Below are positions 12,631 through 24,316 of a stretch of DNA of 64,000 bases, in pieces. The notes below the pieces were generated by a model. That model was not told where the DNA came from. It searched no databases and saw nothing but the letters and a program-made list of their open reading frames with translations. Source of the DNA: Haemonchus contortus (lineage: Eukaryota > Nematoda > Chromadorea > Rhabditida > Trichostrongylidae); NCBI GenBank assembly GCA_000469685.2, contig LS997567.1:13878740-13942739 (forward strand). Direction: 5' to 3'. Each line of letters begins with the position of its first letter. The stretch's first letter is position 1. Made by a program: the position numbers and the translations under genes.

Positions 12631-14158
12631 ACGAATTTTCGATCGCACCTAATCAAGCTCACCTCGCACTTAGGCGCGAAGTGTGCTTTATTAGGTGCGA
12701 AGACTACGCTATAATTATGCTGCCCGCACTCGCTACTAATCGAGTTAAAACGTTTCAACTAAAGAGGATAATGACATTTTAGGAAAAGGAGCTTCTCTTG
12801 AAAAGTTAGCCTTTCAAAAGGAAAAATCCAATATCAATTTCAACGGTTTTGGGAGTTTTATTTACACGCATAACAAATAAGTTCAACATGTTTTATTTCA
12901 AGCTCCTGGGAAATGGATAAAACAGTTTAGTTCACTTCTTTCTCCGATATTTTCGCTTATTCGCGGTATCAAACAACCTTCGCTCCAAATAGGAGCGAAG
13001 ACTACGCTATAATTATGCTGCCCTCACTTGCTACTAATCGTGTTAAAACTTCTCAACCAAAGAGGATAATGACCAGTTTAAAAAAATGGAGTCCATGTGG
13101 CCCATTTCTTCCACTGTCCGAGCTTTTTACTTGCTCCAGGAGCCCCTGAAGTACAAACACTTCAGAGGCCTCCTGTACCATGGAAGGCGCGCGATTCACG
13201 TGCGACCCCATTAGAGCTCTTCACGCACGCAGCATTGTTTCAGTACTTTTCTGTCGAGATGGACCAAATAAATTTGCAGTAGTCCACGGCTTCACCATGA
13301 ACTAGAGCAAATCTATTTACTATGGCAACGAAGCTCTTCCGAGATTAGGAATTCACCTCATAGGTCAACTATTTACTTGTCAAACGATCAAAATAAGAAT
13401 AACTTCAATTTTTTTGTTCCCAGAAAGCGCAGTCTTTCTGTAAACGTGCATAGTTGGTCAGTTTTCTACTTATTCTACTTACAAGTTCTTTTTCTTCCAC
13501 TATGATGGTAGGCATGATGTTTTAGTGCGTTTTGTGCGATGACCTCATTACATTGACGCGTGAATCGCACCACACCCCCTGTACCGTAGGACCATGTTGC
13601 GTACGGTAAATGCCCGGACAGTGGAAGAAATGGGCACAAGGACTCCATTTTTTTAACTGTCATTATCCTTTTCGGTTGAAAAGTTTTAACACGATTAGTA
13701 GCGAGTGCGGGCAGCATATTTATTGCGTAAATGCCTGAAGTCCCTCGACAACTCGGAAAGACGTCCAGATTCGTAACAAACAGAACTATACGAGTTTTTC
13801 ACTTATAAATTTAGGTTTCATTTTAGGTGTTCTTATTACTATTGAACTGAACCATTTTTCCCATATCACACAAACTTTAACCACACAATATATTTAATTC
13901 ACTTATTATTCATGTGAATAAAACTCTCAAAACCGTTAAAAATTGATATTGGAACTTCTTCTTTGAAAAAAGAACTTTTTTTTTTTAAATAGAATCACCT
14001 TTTTTTTTGAACTGTCATTATCCTCCTTAAATGACAAGTTTTAACTCGATTATTAGCGAGTGCGTGCAGCGTAATCACCGCGGAGTCTTCGCGCCTTAAT
14101 TAAGGTCACTTCGCGCCTAGGTGCGAGGCGAGCATGTTTAGGTGCGATCGAAGATTCG
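12631..14158. mobile_element. Doubly nested inverted-repeat element
   Basis: The outer arms (about 12631-12940 and 13840-14158) are inverted copies: TTTTCGATCGCACCTAA, CTCGCAC-TAGGCGCGAAGT, GCGAAGACT-CGC, a CTAATCG-GTTAAAAC / GGATAATGAC block, then CCAATATCAATTT and ACGGTTTTG-GAGTTTTATT. Inside lies a second inverted pair (about 12985-13150 and 13490-13720) that starts with the same GCGAAGACT...GGATAATGAC block and continues with ATGGAGTCC-TGTG and CCCATTTCTTCCACTGTCCG. The ~85 bp GTTAAAAC/GGATAATGAC block is therefore present four times. No transposase is seen. It could fold into a long hairpin within a hairpin. Confidence 0.8.
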
Positions 14159-16748
14159 ACCCGTACCCGTTCTAACTCTCATTGATGTTCAAACCATTGG
14201 CTGGTGGGAAAGTCGTCTGGGGTACGAGAAGGTTGTACACAAAATCAATCAGTGTTTCTTGTCTTCCCGAGTATCGCTACATTTGGCTTAATGCTATACC
14301 ACTCATTTGCTTCTAGTTAGATGATCCCTTCCTGTTTTTATTTCTTTGTCCGCTTATTTTATTTTATATCACTTCTGGCCCTTGAATTCATTTTGTGCTT
14401 CTGCTCATCTTCTTCGTCGTTGCGCTGCCTTCTGTTTTTGTTCTCTTTTTCCCACCAGGCATCTTGTAATGTTTTGTTGTCTATATAGGAAAATTAGGGA
14501 AGCGTGAGACGCATCGCCAGCGACACCATGAAACGATGCTCAGCAGTCTGCTGGGGAAGCGATCAATACATTATTGTCCACACCATTTAGCGATTACCAT
14601 TACCCGATCAGCAAAATGCTGCTAATGCAATTCCTCTACTCCTGCGATGCCTAATAGTGACAGGAATGCATAATGTAATGATCAGCTTATTTTTCTGCTT
14701 TTGCCGATCCGGCGGCCTTCATCTGCTTTTATTGTGGTATATTTGATGGGTTGTAAGCCTGCATCCCTCGAGAGTTTGCTCAATTGCGCGCTCAACAAGG
14801 TTCCACGCTGGAGTTGACACCGTTTAAGATATAGAGATAAATGAAAAATCTGTGAATTGCAAATTCATTTCGTGAGTTGGAGATCAACGCGGGCGACGTT
14901 AACGGAAATAATCGGTTGCGAGTTCATTATGTGTGTTCAGGGAGAAGTAATTTTCCACATATGTTACATATGTCTAGACAGAAGTCATTTTTTACATCTG
15001 TCAACGCACATGGTCCGATTGAACCCCAAACACATTCCTTCCCTTCGGAGTCGCAGGAAAAAGTGAGCGTTCCTTTGTTCGATTCCACTCTAGGGCTGCT
15101 TGCCAAGGTGTAATTGTTAAAATTAAGCGGTCGGCTGTGTGAATAGAATGTTATTCCAGTCGTACGTCGCCAACATAATCCTAACCCTTTAAACTAATTT
15201 GTAAAGTTGTGAGACAGCGTATATGCACTTAGAGTATTGTGGGGTTTGAACAGTAATCTCAGCAAGGTTCGTAATAGTGAACCTGATGAAACCTGACTAC
15301 TTTTGAACATCATAAAAACTAGCTACTTCGGGTGCCATTTCGGCCTATGTTAATGATAGCGGTCTGAATTAACGATGGCCAGCTCGCACTGTAAACATTC
15401 TTTTTTGAAGCAATGATTAGTAGCACGATTCGTGACAATTTCAAGTAAAGGTTTTTACATCAACCCGTTGGCGACCGCGCTTTTACATTGTCCTTACATT
15501 AACCTTCATTTTCTCTTATATCTGTGGTTAGAAATGAATGATTCCTGGAGCGCAATGCTTCAAGATTCTCTAGAAGGCTGTAAGGCCAGCTGATGCAAAA
15601 AACATGAAGAAATTATAGGAACACCTGATAAATGATATAAATACTCCAGCGAGCCAAAAACATGCGTCCTGGCATCGGGACGCATGGTCGCCAACGTATT
15701 AAAGAACGAAGTGTTGGTGCAGAGTAGCATTCCTCTGATGAAGAAAAGATGAAAACCCGCCGGTCGTGCGAAAAACAAGACTTCTCACGAGTAATTAATT
15801 TACAGGGCTGCACAAGATTATGGCGACGGAGCAGGTGCATGGACGAGAGTCGAATCGTGTGCAGTTGCATAGTGAATTAGCTACAGCATCCCTGCAGCGA
15901 GGACTGCTTCTCACTATCGCCATTGGTCACGATTGGTTGCATACACTGTACTGACACCAACGCTTATCAAATGCAGTATAAGTCACTTACCTGTGCCAGA
16001 TCGATCGACGGCATGGCACGACTTGTATCGCTACTAAGAGTACCAATCCTACATTATTTCGGCTCGAATGTGAATTGTGCAGCCTCTACAAGGCCCTTAA
16101 AACGTGGCGGTTGAACAGCACTGCCGCCTTTGAGCCCTTATGACGTCCTATATAGGCTGTTTTTTTAACCTGACTAGGCTAGGGGTGGCATTCATGAGGA
16201 TCATAAAATCGCCTCACTAGGAAATTTCGAGAATTATTTTTGTCGTAGACTCAGCCTCCAAGATAGAATGTCGAAACCACAATGAGGTGGCAGGAGGTCA
16301 GCGACGTTCAACGTTTTCCGCTTTTCAGCTCAAAGCAGTGACCTATTAGAGTATAAGCTGCATTTCTTCTTTCCTGAGCATTGACTTACTGCTTCAAGTA
16401 ATGTACTAATAAGTGTAGAATTGGCTTTTGCGTTTCTAATAATGCGAGAAATATGGGGGCTTTCAGTCTATGAAAACCGATTGCTTGTCCATAGTTTCTC
16501 TGAGAGACAGGATATTGGAATACTGCAATAGGAAGGCGTCAATGTGTGCCTGAAACTGGCCGTAGTGAAGAGTGGGAAATTTGCTCCATTTTTTTCATGG
16601 TGATAGTAGCATTAACCGAAAATGCCGAGAACAATCACATTTTTTGCATACTATATGGAACCGCACTGCTGCCAAATAATTGGGCACTACGGTTTGTATT
16701 TTTTTTACGAAAATAAATTACCTTGTTCTTTAGATGCAGCAGTCAGCC
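14159..16748. other. No supported feature
   Basis: Nothing is supported here. The ORFs at 14857-15113 and the minus-strand ORFs at 15560-15870 overlap in several frames without a recognisable domain. The 15540-16110 stretch has a balanced base composition and could be an unrecognised decayed element. Confidence 0.4.
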
Positions 16749-16883
16749 TGTACAGAAGTCATCAGTGTTGACCCTTAAGACATTTCCCTGTTTCCTTAAC
16801 AAGTAACAGTGGTATGTTACGATATCACAAAGGTATCAGGAAAATGTTTCGAGGGTCAGCACTGTCAACTTCTGTGTACATGT
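16749..16883. repeat. Short fold-back (~45 bp arms)
   Basis: 16749-16796 and 16840-16883 are inverted copies. Both arms contain TGTAC..AGAAGT, CAGTG-TGACCCT and ACATTT-CCTG, separated by ~43 bp that includes TTACGATATCAC. The spacing suits a small MITE or hairpin. Confidence 0.65.
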
Positions 16884-17996
16884 GGAGCGCGGAAGAAAGT
16901 TAACAAATCCGCATTCACAATTCAAGAAACGATCTGGAAGACTTCGCCCACGGGTTCCTAGTGAGATCTTTAATAGTTTGCGATCGTGTGAGGAGCGTTC
17001 CTCATCGGATTCAAGTGTTCACGGCAAACTTCGGCGGCGGCTCTGCACTTAGTACTGGCCGCAAAACGTTCCTCGCTAGGACATGATCGCGAACGGACTG
17101 CTGCTCTCATTCCCTCAGATCAAGAAGGTATCATTGTTGCTGGATTAAAAAAAACTTGATCCATGAGCCAGTCTCATAGAATTGTTGAGTAAAACCAAAA
17201 ACAAAGAAACCAAAGAAGAAACTGTAAAAGTGGGTGCTCTTCGTATGGAAATATTATAGAAAAACGGTTGCTGGATGTTTGTTAATAATTTTTAGAATTT
17301 ATGTTCATGTAACATCCAGTAGGAATTTTCCTTTCACCTGTCTCGAGTTTTGAATAAGAAATCTCACGATGGGAACTTTTTGCAGGTGATGCCTAACGAA
17401 CCTTCATTTTTCTTACTCAGACTTCTCTCTAACCACCTATCTATCTATTTATTTATTCATCAACGGATACGCTGCACAGCATAGTGAGGAAAATAACATT
17501 ACCCATCGAACAAAAAAAAAACCGAAAACAAACAACAACGTCTATAGATAAACTTAACCGAGTTATATCAACTTTTCAACAGGTTTCTAAAAGCACAATA
17601 TCTTCAGGATAGAGATTGCGATATAAAAATGAATCAAAGCGTTAGAGTTCTATTATTGGAAAATGCGGCTTAATCTGGGACCGTTCCTGGGGGTTCGAAA
17701 GCTGTGGAACCTCTGTGTTGAAATGTATATTTATAAAAAACTCGAAAGTGTTCACGGTAGCTTCGACAGATTTGCTGATACATCTTTCATTTCTACCTTT
17801 TTGTGTTTTTGTGTATTCCGAGCAATTTTTGCTTCTCGTATTCTTTTTTGCAAATGCAACTGCTCTAATCATGCCTGGGAAAAGGACAAAATAAGTCATT
17901 TTCGTAACTTGTAGCGTGTTACTCGTGCTTGATATTATGGATGCTGATTTTTTTTCCTCTCATTCGTTACATGTGCCACCAATAGATTCAATTTCG
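16884..17996. other. No supported feature
   Basis: No gene recognised. Overlapping ORFs at 17642-17914 on both strands have no splice or family support. A short TATC/TTTA simple stretch lies near 17435-17460. Confidence 0.4.
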
Positions 17997-18113
17997 CTAT
18001 GAGAGAAAAGCTCGCTTTCGACTTGATTCGCTCACTACTTCAGACCCACTCGAGCAGTTCTGAATCAAAGTGGTTGTCATTCCATCATCTTCCTCACACT
18101 CGCCCTTACTCAA
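17997..18113 (-). CDS. Candidate 3'-terminal exon, unknown protein
   Basis: Read on the minus strand, a CCATACCCAG acceptor is followed by 38 codons and a stop. The segment is acidic and then serine-rich: LSKGECEEDDGM, then LIQNCSSGSEVVSESS, ending RKRAFLS and stop. Composition and codon choice look coding, and the tail resembles an ordinary cytoplasmic C-terminus. I do not recognise the family. The acceptor is weaker than the usual nematode TTTTCAG, and no upstream partner exon is proven. It may be a chance ORF. Confidence 0.3.
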   Translation of the reverse strand: MSKGECEEDDGMTTTLIQNCSSGSEVVSESSRKRAFLS

Positions 18114-20729
18114 CTGGGTATGGTATCTGATAGGTCTTTGACAGAGATTGAGAGAAACAAGTTCCAATCCCCATTTGGCGATGGGTAGGATTCTCATTAG
18201 GAATCGCGTTACCAATATTGTATGGAAGTGTATGCTTTTCTTTATGTAAGAGTTCCCGAGGACAAATGCGATGTTTTTAGCGCGAGTGTTTATATTGATT
18301 TGTTTTTCGATACTGCTTACAGTTTTCGTTACATTTGTTGACAAAATGAAACGAATCACTCTTTTGTCCTGATGTTTTCTTGAAAGCAGCGCGAAGGATT
18401 TTGCCGCATGTATATTCGATGTCTCTAAACCTTTTTCACACTATGTTATACGCGCTGTACTCGGGGATTGGTTTTGTGATGCGACGGGAGTGAACGGGTT
18501 CCTTTGAATGATAGCCCCCCTTAGATCTTTTGGATAATTTTTCCTTTTCTGAATGAATTTTGATGTTTTGACATCCTCATAACCCCCATCTCTCCCTCTT
18601 CAGCCTGAGCGACGATTCTTGTTGCTTAAATGTTATATATGGTATTTCCGACGAAAAACTCATGAGCGGAAAGGATGAGCCGCACTGGTGATGACACTTT
18701 CCCCTTTACCAGGCCTTGCTCTAGTGAAGGCTTGGCCACGATAGCCAAGCTTATTTGAGGCTGCAGTAGGTAACCAGTCAATTGCAACCTAGTTTATAGA
18801 AGTTTTGTTTGATCTCGTATGTTTCAGTTCTACATTCTTTGTTGTGAAGTGTAACTTGTGTTCTCCACAGCGAGGTACCTTCATCACGAGTTCTATAACA
18901 GCTTTCTTTTCGATTTTGGACCCTGAGTATTCCTCGATTGTTTTCATTTAGTCTCTCGCAATGCTATTCAGACCTTCTATTTATTGGAAAAATGTCTAAT
19001 TAGTTATGGTGCAGACGCTTGCTGTATGTACTTCCAAATTGTTGTTTACAATTCATGTCACCTGAGCAGTGGTGTTTTACTCCACCCCACACCATTATAT
19101 GCGAGAGCAATTTTTATTTGTTACTCTCCGTACGACTCGCGAGAAAAGACTTCAGAAAAGCTCTCTCGAAGAAAGAGAGATAGGACGTTGTGGGGAAAAA
19201 TGCTTTTTTGCCTTTTTTCTTTTACCTACCTTTTTCCTACCTTTTTTCAAAGTGATTACGAGACGCAATGGATGAAACTCGGGAGAATGTGCCCCCCCCC
19301 CCTCCCCCCATACAGCCTTGTGCTCCCAAAGTGGACTTAATTATCGCTTTCGCGATTCCTAGTCGGTTTGACTGTTTTAGTGAGAAAATGATTACGGTCT
19401 CCCTTCTCCTTCACACTTTCCCCATGAACACTTCTTTGAACACTTCGTTTCATCCAGACACATTCAATTGCAATTCCCGTCAAGTTTTCCTTTTCAGAAA
19501 ATGCTTTGTAGGGCGGTGGCCGGACTGAAATCTTCAGAGGGCAGAATCGTAGTTGAGTTTTTCTTTCATCGCAGCTTTGTTGAAACTGGAGTTCCCGCAA
19601 AATCTCTATCAAGCCCCTCTTTTTATCTTGTAAAGTTTTATTGAAATAGTGTGAACCAGTCTGTTAGGAAACATGTCCCTTTTGTTATTCCTTCAACTGA
19701 ACGTTATCTGCCTTTACAGCATTTGTAACTCAACGCAATTTTTCTCTGAATCCGCTGATTAACTTCCCTTTCGGCAACTTTCCGTGAAAACCAGTGCTTT
19801 CTAGTTTCCGGCGAGGTAATAATGGATGTAACTGAGGACGGATAATCTGATAGTCCGGGGTCACGGCGCTTGAGGCGCCTGTTTGTTGAACTGGCATGAA
19901 CATTTTTGCGAATGATGGAGCAGCTGCGCCTATTCATAAATAATCAATTCTATGTCTTGCATGCCTCGTTGACATCCCGAAAGTCACGTAATAGTAATCT
20001 AGTGTTGATCGATATATTGGTGAATTTGGATCGCTTCTCTTATTACTAACAACTGGGACCGTGTTATAACTACTGACATATTCCTTTTGCCATATGAATG
20101 TTTGCCCTCATGGCGGTCCTTTGGATTAGAATCCTCACAGCGCACGGTCATCAAGAGATTCTCTGATTTTAGGTGTAGGATGCTTACTGTTTCCTTTCTT
20201 ATTAACAGAAGATGGTCTTGATCCATCTTGACGGTTTGCGATGAATTAATCTTTGTAAAACATGAGGTGATTCTCCAACCTAATCCCAAGCTAATGACAA
20301 TCTTCTCTCCACTGATTCCTTTGATTTCGCCAACTTCGAGGGTATTCAATCTCGAGCTCAATCGTTGACATTTAATAGGGCACACCACTCGTTATACTTA
20401 TTTACGCTCACTACTAGAGACCCTCATAGAATTCTTGAAAATCTTGTGTGTTTATTGATTTAACTTTTGCAGTTGCAGTCTTTGCTTCTTTGTTTCTTTT
20501 TATAGCATTTATAGTCATAGCAAAGCTAGAAGTCATTTTTCTACTTTAGCTTTATCTAGATTGTGACATTAGGTGAAACCAGGGTAGCTCCTGTTGCTTG
20601 GAGGATTTTGAGATATTTCATAGAAACACTCTGAGTGTGAATTTGATTCTCGTCGAAATCCTTTTCGCTTTTCGCGATTGAGCGCGTAGCTCTTTATCTG
20701 GTCGTCTTCTTATCGACGTCCCGCCGATA
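18114..20729. other. No firm feature; C-rich tract at 19292-19313
   Basis: A polypyrimidine run of C with one T lies at 19292-19313. Minus-strand ORFs at 19704-19937 and 19999-20388 look slightly coding-like but lack a recognised domain, so I do not call them. Confidence 0.4.
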
Positions 20730-21900
20730 TATTGAGCTGTTCGTAAAGTTTCCGCCGTTTTTGAACACCCTGGGTGCATCAACTGTTGTACAAAAACTCG
20801 ACGACCTGCCTTATAGAGTTACATATTTTCTGGAAGGTAAGTTCACCTGTTTAAATCCTACAGTTCTTGAAGTTTGCTTGTATAGGACTGGTGTGAAAAT
20901 TGAGGACCGTCGCGTGCATTTCCGACATCTTATGAGAAGAGCAAGGTAGCGGCTGAAACCGCGAGAATGCTTTGTGACCTTCAAGTACACAAGGCTCTAG
21001 GGATATGTACATTGCGTGAGTGCTTTGAGCAACTCGAACAAGTAAATGCACCCTTGAAAATCGTCAACGCTTAGCGAGACTGTCATCAAATGAGAACGAC
21101 CAAATCAAAATACTAATCAAAACGAGTCGGCATATCAGTACACAAGAAATAAGAAGGAGACTTAGTGTTTCGAAGTCAACCATCCATGACCATTTGTTGG
21201 GACTATTTTTTGTTTAGCGTCTCGATGTATGGGTACTGAGCGAGCACAATGTGATGACCGCGCATCCCTTTTTGAGTCGTTGCTCGAACGGAACAAAAAT
21301 GAGCTGCTTCTGAAAAGCATGAAAACGGACGACGAAAAGCGGTTCGTGTACAACAACGTGTAGCGGAAACGATTATGAAGCATTCCCAGTGAGCCGTTAC
21401 AAACCACTTCAAAAGTCAAATCCAGGCTAGTAAAATTATGCTGTGTTGCTGCAGGGTTTAAAAAGGAATCAATTTCCATGAGCTGCGGCAACATAATCGA
21501 AAAAAAAAAATTTCGAAAGGTACTGTACTCAGCTAGACAATTTGAAGACAGCGATAGACCAGAGGCGCCCAGAATTGGCCAGTCATAAGAACGTTATTTT
21601 ACAATAGTATAGTCTCAGACCACAAGTATTTTTTGCCACTCATTAAAAATTGATATGTCTTATCACATCACCCATATAGCACGGACATAACACCATCAGG
21701 CTACCACTTGTTAAGTTTTCTGCAGGTTCTTTGAATGGGATCTCTTTTTTTTTCGAATAGTTCAATCCGCTGGAGGACTGTGAAAAGCACATGAGAGGGT
21801 TCGATCCTGAGTCCAAAACCTTCTATGAAAATGGGATAGTGAAGCCTAAAGGATGATGGCGGTCCATTTCTGAACAGAATCGAGGATATATAGAATGCGC
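20730..21900 (+). pseudogene. Decayed mariner transposase (DD34D type)
   Basis: Reading across frames on the plus strand gives most of a mariner transposase. The helix-turn-helix start is VHFRHLM (20912-20932), then AAETARMLCDL (20950-20983) and ECFEQLEQVNAPL (21020-21060). The second HTH reads RLARLSSNENDQIKILIK, then RRRLSVSKSTIHDHL (21150-21200). The first catalytic Asp box reads TDDEKRFVYNN (21330-21360). LKTAIDQRRPELASHKNVI follows (21540-21600), and the C-terminus is near 21895 with GGPFLNRIEDI. The D2 and D3 boxes are not readable. Mariner elements move by cut-and-paste into TA. Many stops and frameshifts make this copy dead. ORFs on the opposite strand here are shadows. Confidence 0.8.
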
Positions 21901-22559
21901 CATGCGCCATAAATATGGTAACAACCTAATGGAGATCCGCAGTTTCCTTGTTTTTGTAGGGCTTCTCAAATCGGCATCTTCCCTTATGCTTATCATCTGT
22001 CTTGGCTCACATATCTACTTTGTATTCTCGATTCGTTACGTTCCGAAAAATGATGTAGCATTGCAATCATCCAGCAACCGTTCCGCCTTTCGCGCATTCG
22101 GTAAGTCCTTTCCTAGTATCGCGATCTCTATGATTACGCTAAACAAAACGAAAAGAGTGACTGCCGGATTGAATGTATGTTCTACTTTAATGATTGTAGT
22201 CCTTTCCGTGCACATGCATTTGTATCCAGATAGGTTTAAGAGTCTTGAGAGCTTTTTAACGAGGAGTTTGGGCGAAAAGCAAATGCTGTGCCGACACACT
22301 GTTTTCTGACAAAAAGGTGTTCAGCGTGGAAGAAATGTTCTGATCCCAGAGAACACGTATGTTTCCTATTACGAGTGCCGAAACCGATGAGCAGGGTCAG
22401 ATGAGATGGGTTTCCCGCAGCCACTTTTCATCTACGATGGGTTGAGCTTTAATCTGTGTCAATAGAGGTGTAACGTTTATTTTTTCTTTGTCGTAAAAGT
22501 ATAAAAATTTATCAGAACATGTTCATGTGGGCATTTTGAGAGGGTGCTGCTGAGGATCA
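21901..22559. other. No supported feature
   Basis: A 135-codon ORF (21902-22309, +) contains hydrophobic stretches but no recognisable family or splice site. I treat it as unsupported. Confidence 0.35.
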
Positions 22560-22856
22560 AAGTTTATTTCGAGGATGTGATTTGAAGCACTCGCGAACTC
22601 GCTCACGAATGAAGAAGGGTCAATACTAGTGCTGAGGAGATGTTGGCAATTTCATCCCTGATTCCAAGTGGCCTACGAATTTTCCAGCCCGCAATCCAAA
22701 GGGTACGTAGGAGTAGTGTATACTGGAGAGGTGAGCCTGCGCTTCGAAACACACACCTATTGCAGCTTCCATAAGATCGTTGAAAAAGGCCGGAATGGAG
22801 TCACTCAGAACGTTCTGCGTGCCGCCGTCGATTGGAAGCTGAAGAATCTTTAAGAT
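22560..22856 (+). pseudogene. C-terminal scrap of a Tc1/mariner-type transposase
   Basis: The plus strand reads CGDVGNFIPDSKWPTNFPA, then RNPKGTYE, then a stop, then CILERVSL, HKIVEKGRNGVTQNVLRAAV and DWKLKNL. This matches the end of maT/DD37D-like transposases, where WP-(SP)DLNPMD-SVWSILE is followed by a K-(T/S)-ESLK helix and LR-AVD. The catalytic Asp of the NPMD motif is lost. The same kind of protein, better preserved, is at 30830-31812 on the other strand. Confidence 0.65.
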
Positions 22857-23281
22857 ATGATTAGCACAAGAGAAGACCATATAAAATGACCGCGCAGTCA
22901 TTCTGTTGATTCTATGCATAGTAAATGGTGCACATAAATTCAACATGTATCAGATACTAGTTGCAATTTCTGCATAACAATTTTTTGCCACCTTATTTAT
23001 GGCGTACCCTGCACTGTTTGATGGATGGTTTTGTTCTTTCAGAAATTTGCTCATGGAGATGACTCAAAAATCGGCGGAAGCCTTCCGGATAACCCAGTAG
23101 AAAATGGTGACCCACATGTCCGACATTGCCCCTGAATCAGACCCCATATGCGCAATCATTTACTTTTCCATTTCACAAGTGATCCAATAACTTTCCATGA
23201 GGTACCTATCTTAAAGCCTTTCGATTGGTTGCTTCTCTGTGTTGTGTACAGGAATGTTTGTGTAAATGGGCAACATCTTAC
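22857..23281. other. No supported feature
   Basis: Nothing recognised. Confidence 0.4.
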
Positions 23282-23430
23282 AGGATAGCTCTGGAAACGC
23301 TCCACTGTATTGTAGTAGGAACCCTATCGGAGACAAACTGTAGAAATTAAATTGTGAAGGAGGGGTGGAAGTGGAGGACGACTGTTGGAACTGGAAATGA
23401 TTGCTTACATTTCCATCTGACGATGGTATC
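23282..23430 (-). CDS. Candidate internal exon, Ser/Gln-rich
   Basis: On the minus strand an ATTTGTTCAG acceptor precedes an open segment of 49 codons that ends at a TCCT/GTAAGA donor. It contains IPSSDGNVSN, HFQFQQSSSTSTPPSQ and FNFYSLSPIGFLLQYSG, which looks like the low-complexity linker of a regulatory protein. Both splice sites fit nematode consensus reasonably and the frame is open throughout. The family is unknown, and no neighbouring exon in compatible phase is established. Confidence 0.35.
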
Positions 23431-23879
23431 CTGAACAAATTTGTTACCCCAGACTGGAAGGGTCAAAAGGACCTAGCCTCCCCGGCTTCTCAAATAATGG
23501 CTGTGTCACAAGGTTTTGTTCACAAAGTTAGGTGCCGAGACCTGCTATATTGAATCCCCTATCCTCGGCTAAATGTAACCTTACAATACTCTTTCTATAG
23601 AGAGTTCTTCGACGCTTGGCATTCCCCGCTTTCTAGAGGGCATCGCTGAATGCTGAAGACTTGCTTTGTGTGATTTTCAAATACACTATTTTTCATAATT
23701 CAGAAATTTAAAGTCTGATATATAATGTAAGGTAGTTATCCATATAAATGTCTATATATACATATGTATGTAATTTGATGAATTATTCCAACACATTCAT
23801 TTTTGGCAGCTCTTTTCGAGAAATCGATGTCGATCTCCATTAATCGATCGGTTTTTTCAGTGAAGAACGTGCTTTCAAA

Positions 23880-24316
23880 TCTCCCTGATTGTGCTTGTAA
23901 GATATCCGGTGATAAAAGAAAGGGGTTCATTACGCCCGTGCGCTAGTGATTCCTGTATTTCTTCGTAATGGGTTGGAGTCATCCCATTATTATAGATTCG
24001 AACACAGGCAGCATTTGTTGCATGTTATGTGGGTGAACTGTGAGGGGGGACAAAGGTCCTCGCGCAGTGATGACAGCGTATACGTCCTGGAGATTCGGCT
24101 GGAGGTTGATGGTGACTTGCATGTGCAGTGAACAGGCAATATCCCCTCCATCAGCCAACGGTTACTCCCACTCGGGGTGCACACCGGCAACTTTGGTCGA
24201 GACCGCTCTACGTCTCCTCGCCCTTCCATTTCATCTAGCTCCTCATCTCTGTCATCGTATTTGAAACCCACTCTCACATCCTCAATGCTATAGTAGTTAG
24301 ATATACGTGCGTGCAA
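23880..24316 (-). CDS. Coding-like region, unknown (exon or decayed ORF)
   Basis: The minus strand has a 108-codon open frame (24316-23990) rich in acidic and basic residues (YYSIEDVRVGFKYDDRDEE, then LDEMEGRGDVERSRP) and Cys near its end (ITCNKCCLC). A second minus frame over the same 3' part reads TINLQPNLQDVYAVITARG and continues as HNMQQMLPVFES. Two good-looking frames in one place suggest either a true exon with a misread 3' end or a frameshifted mobile-element ORF. I recognise no family. Confidence 0.3.

Noticed and set aside
19999..20388. 129-codon minus-strand ORF and a neighbouring one at 19704-19937
   Set aside because: Somewhat coding-like composition, but no recognisable family or paired splice sites, so not called.
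20647..20949. Plus-strand open stretch with a GGAAG/GTAAGT donor, first read as a host exon
   Set aside because: The frame runs into the mariner helix-turn-helix (VHFRHLM) and the next acceptor is only 27 bp away, so the stretch is the 5' region of the mariner.
20851..21494. Minus-strand ORFs at 20851-21051 and 21162-21494
   Set aside because: Antisense to the decayed mariner transposase.
21902..22309. 135-codon hydrophobic ORF
   Set aside because: No domain, no splice support, and an equally open antisense frame; probably chance.
22626..22946. 106-codon minus-strand ORF
   Set aside because: It is antisense to a plus-strand transposase tail (LRAAVDW region), which explains the open frame.
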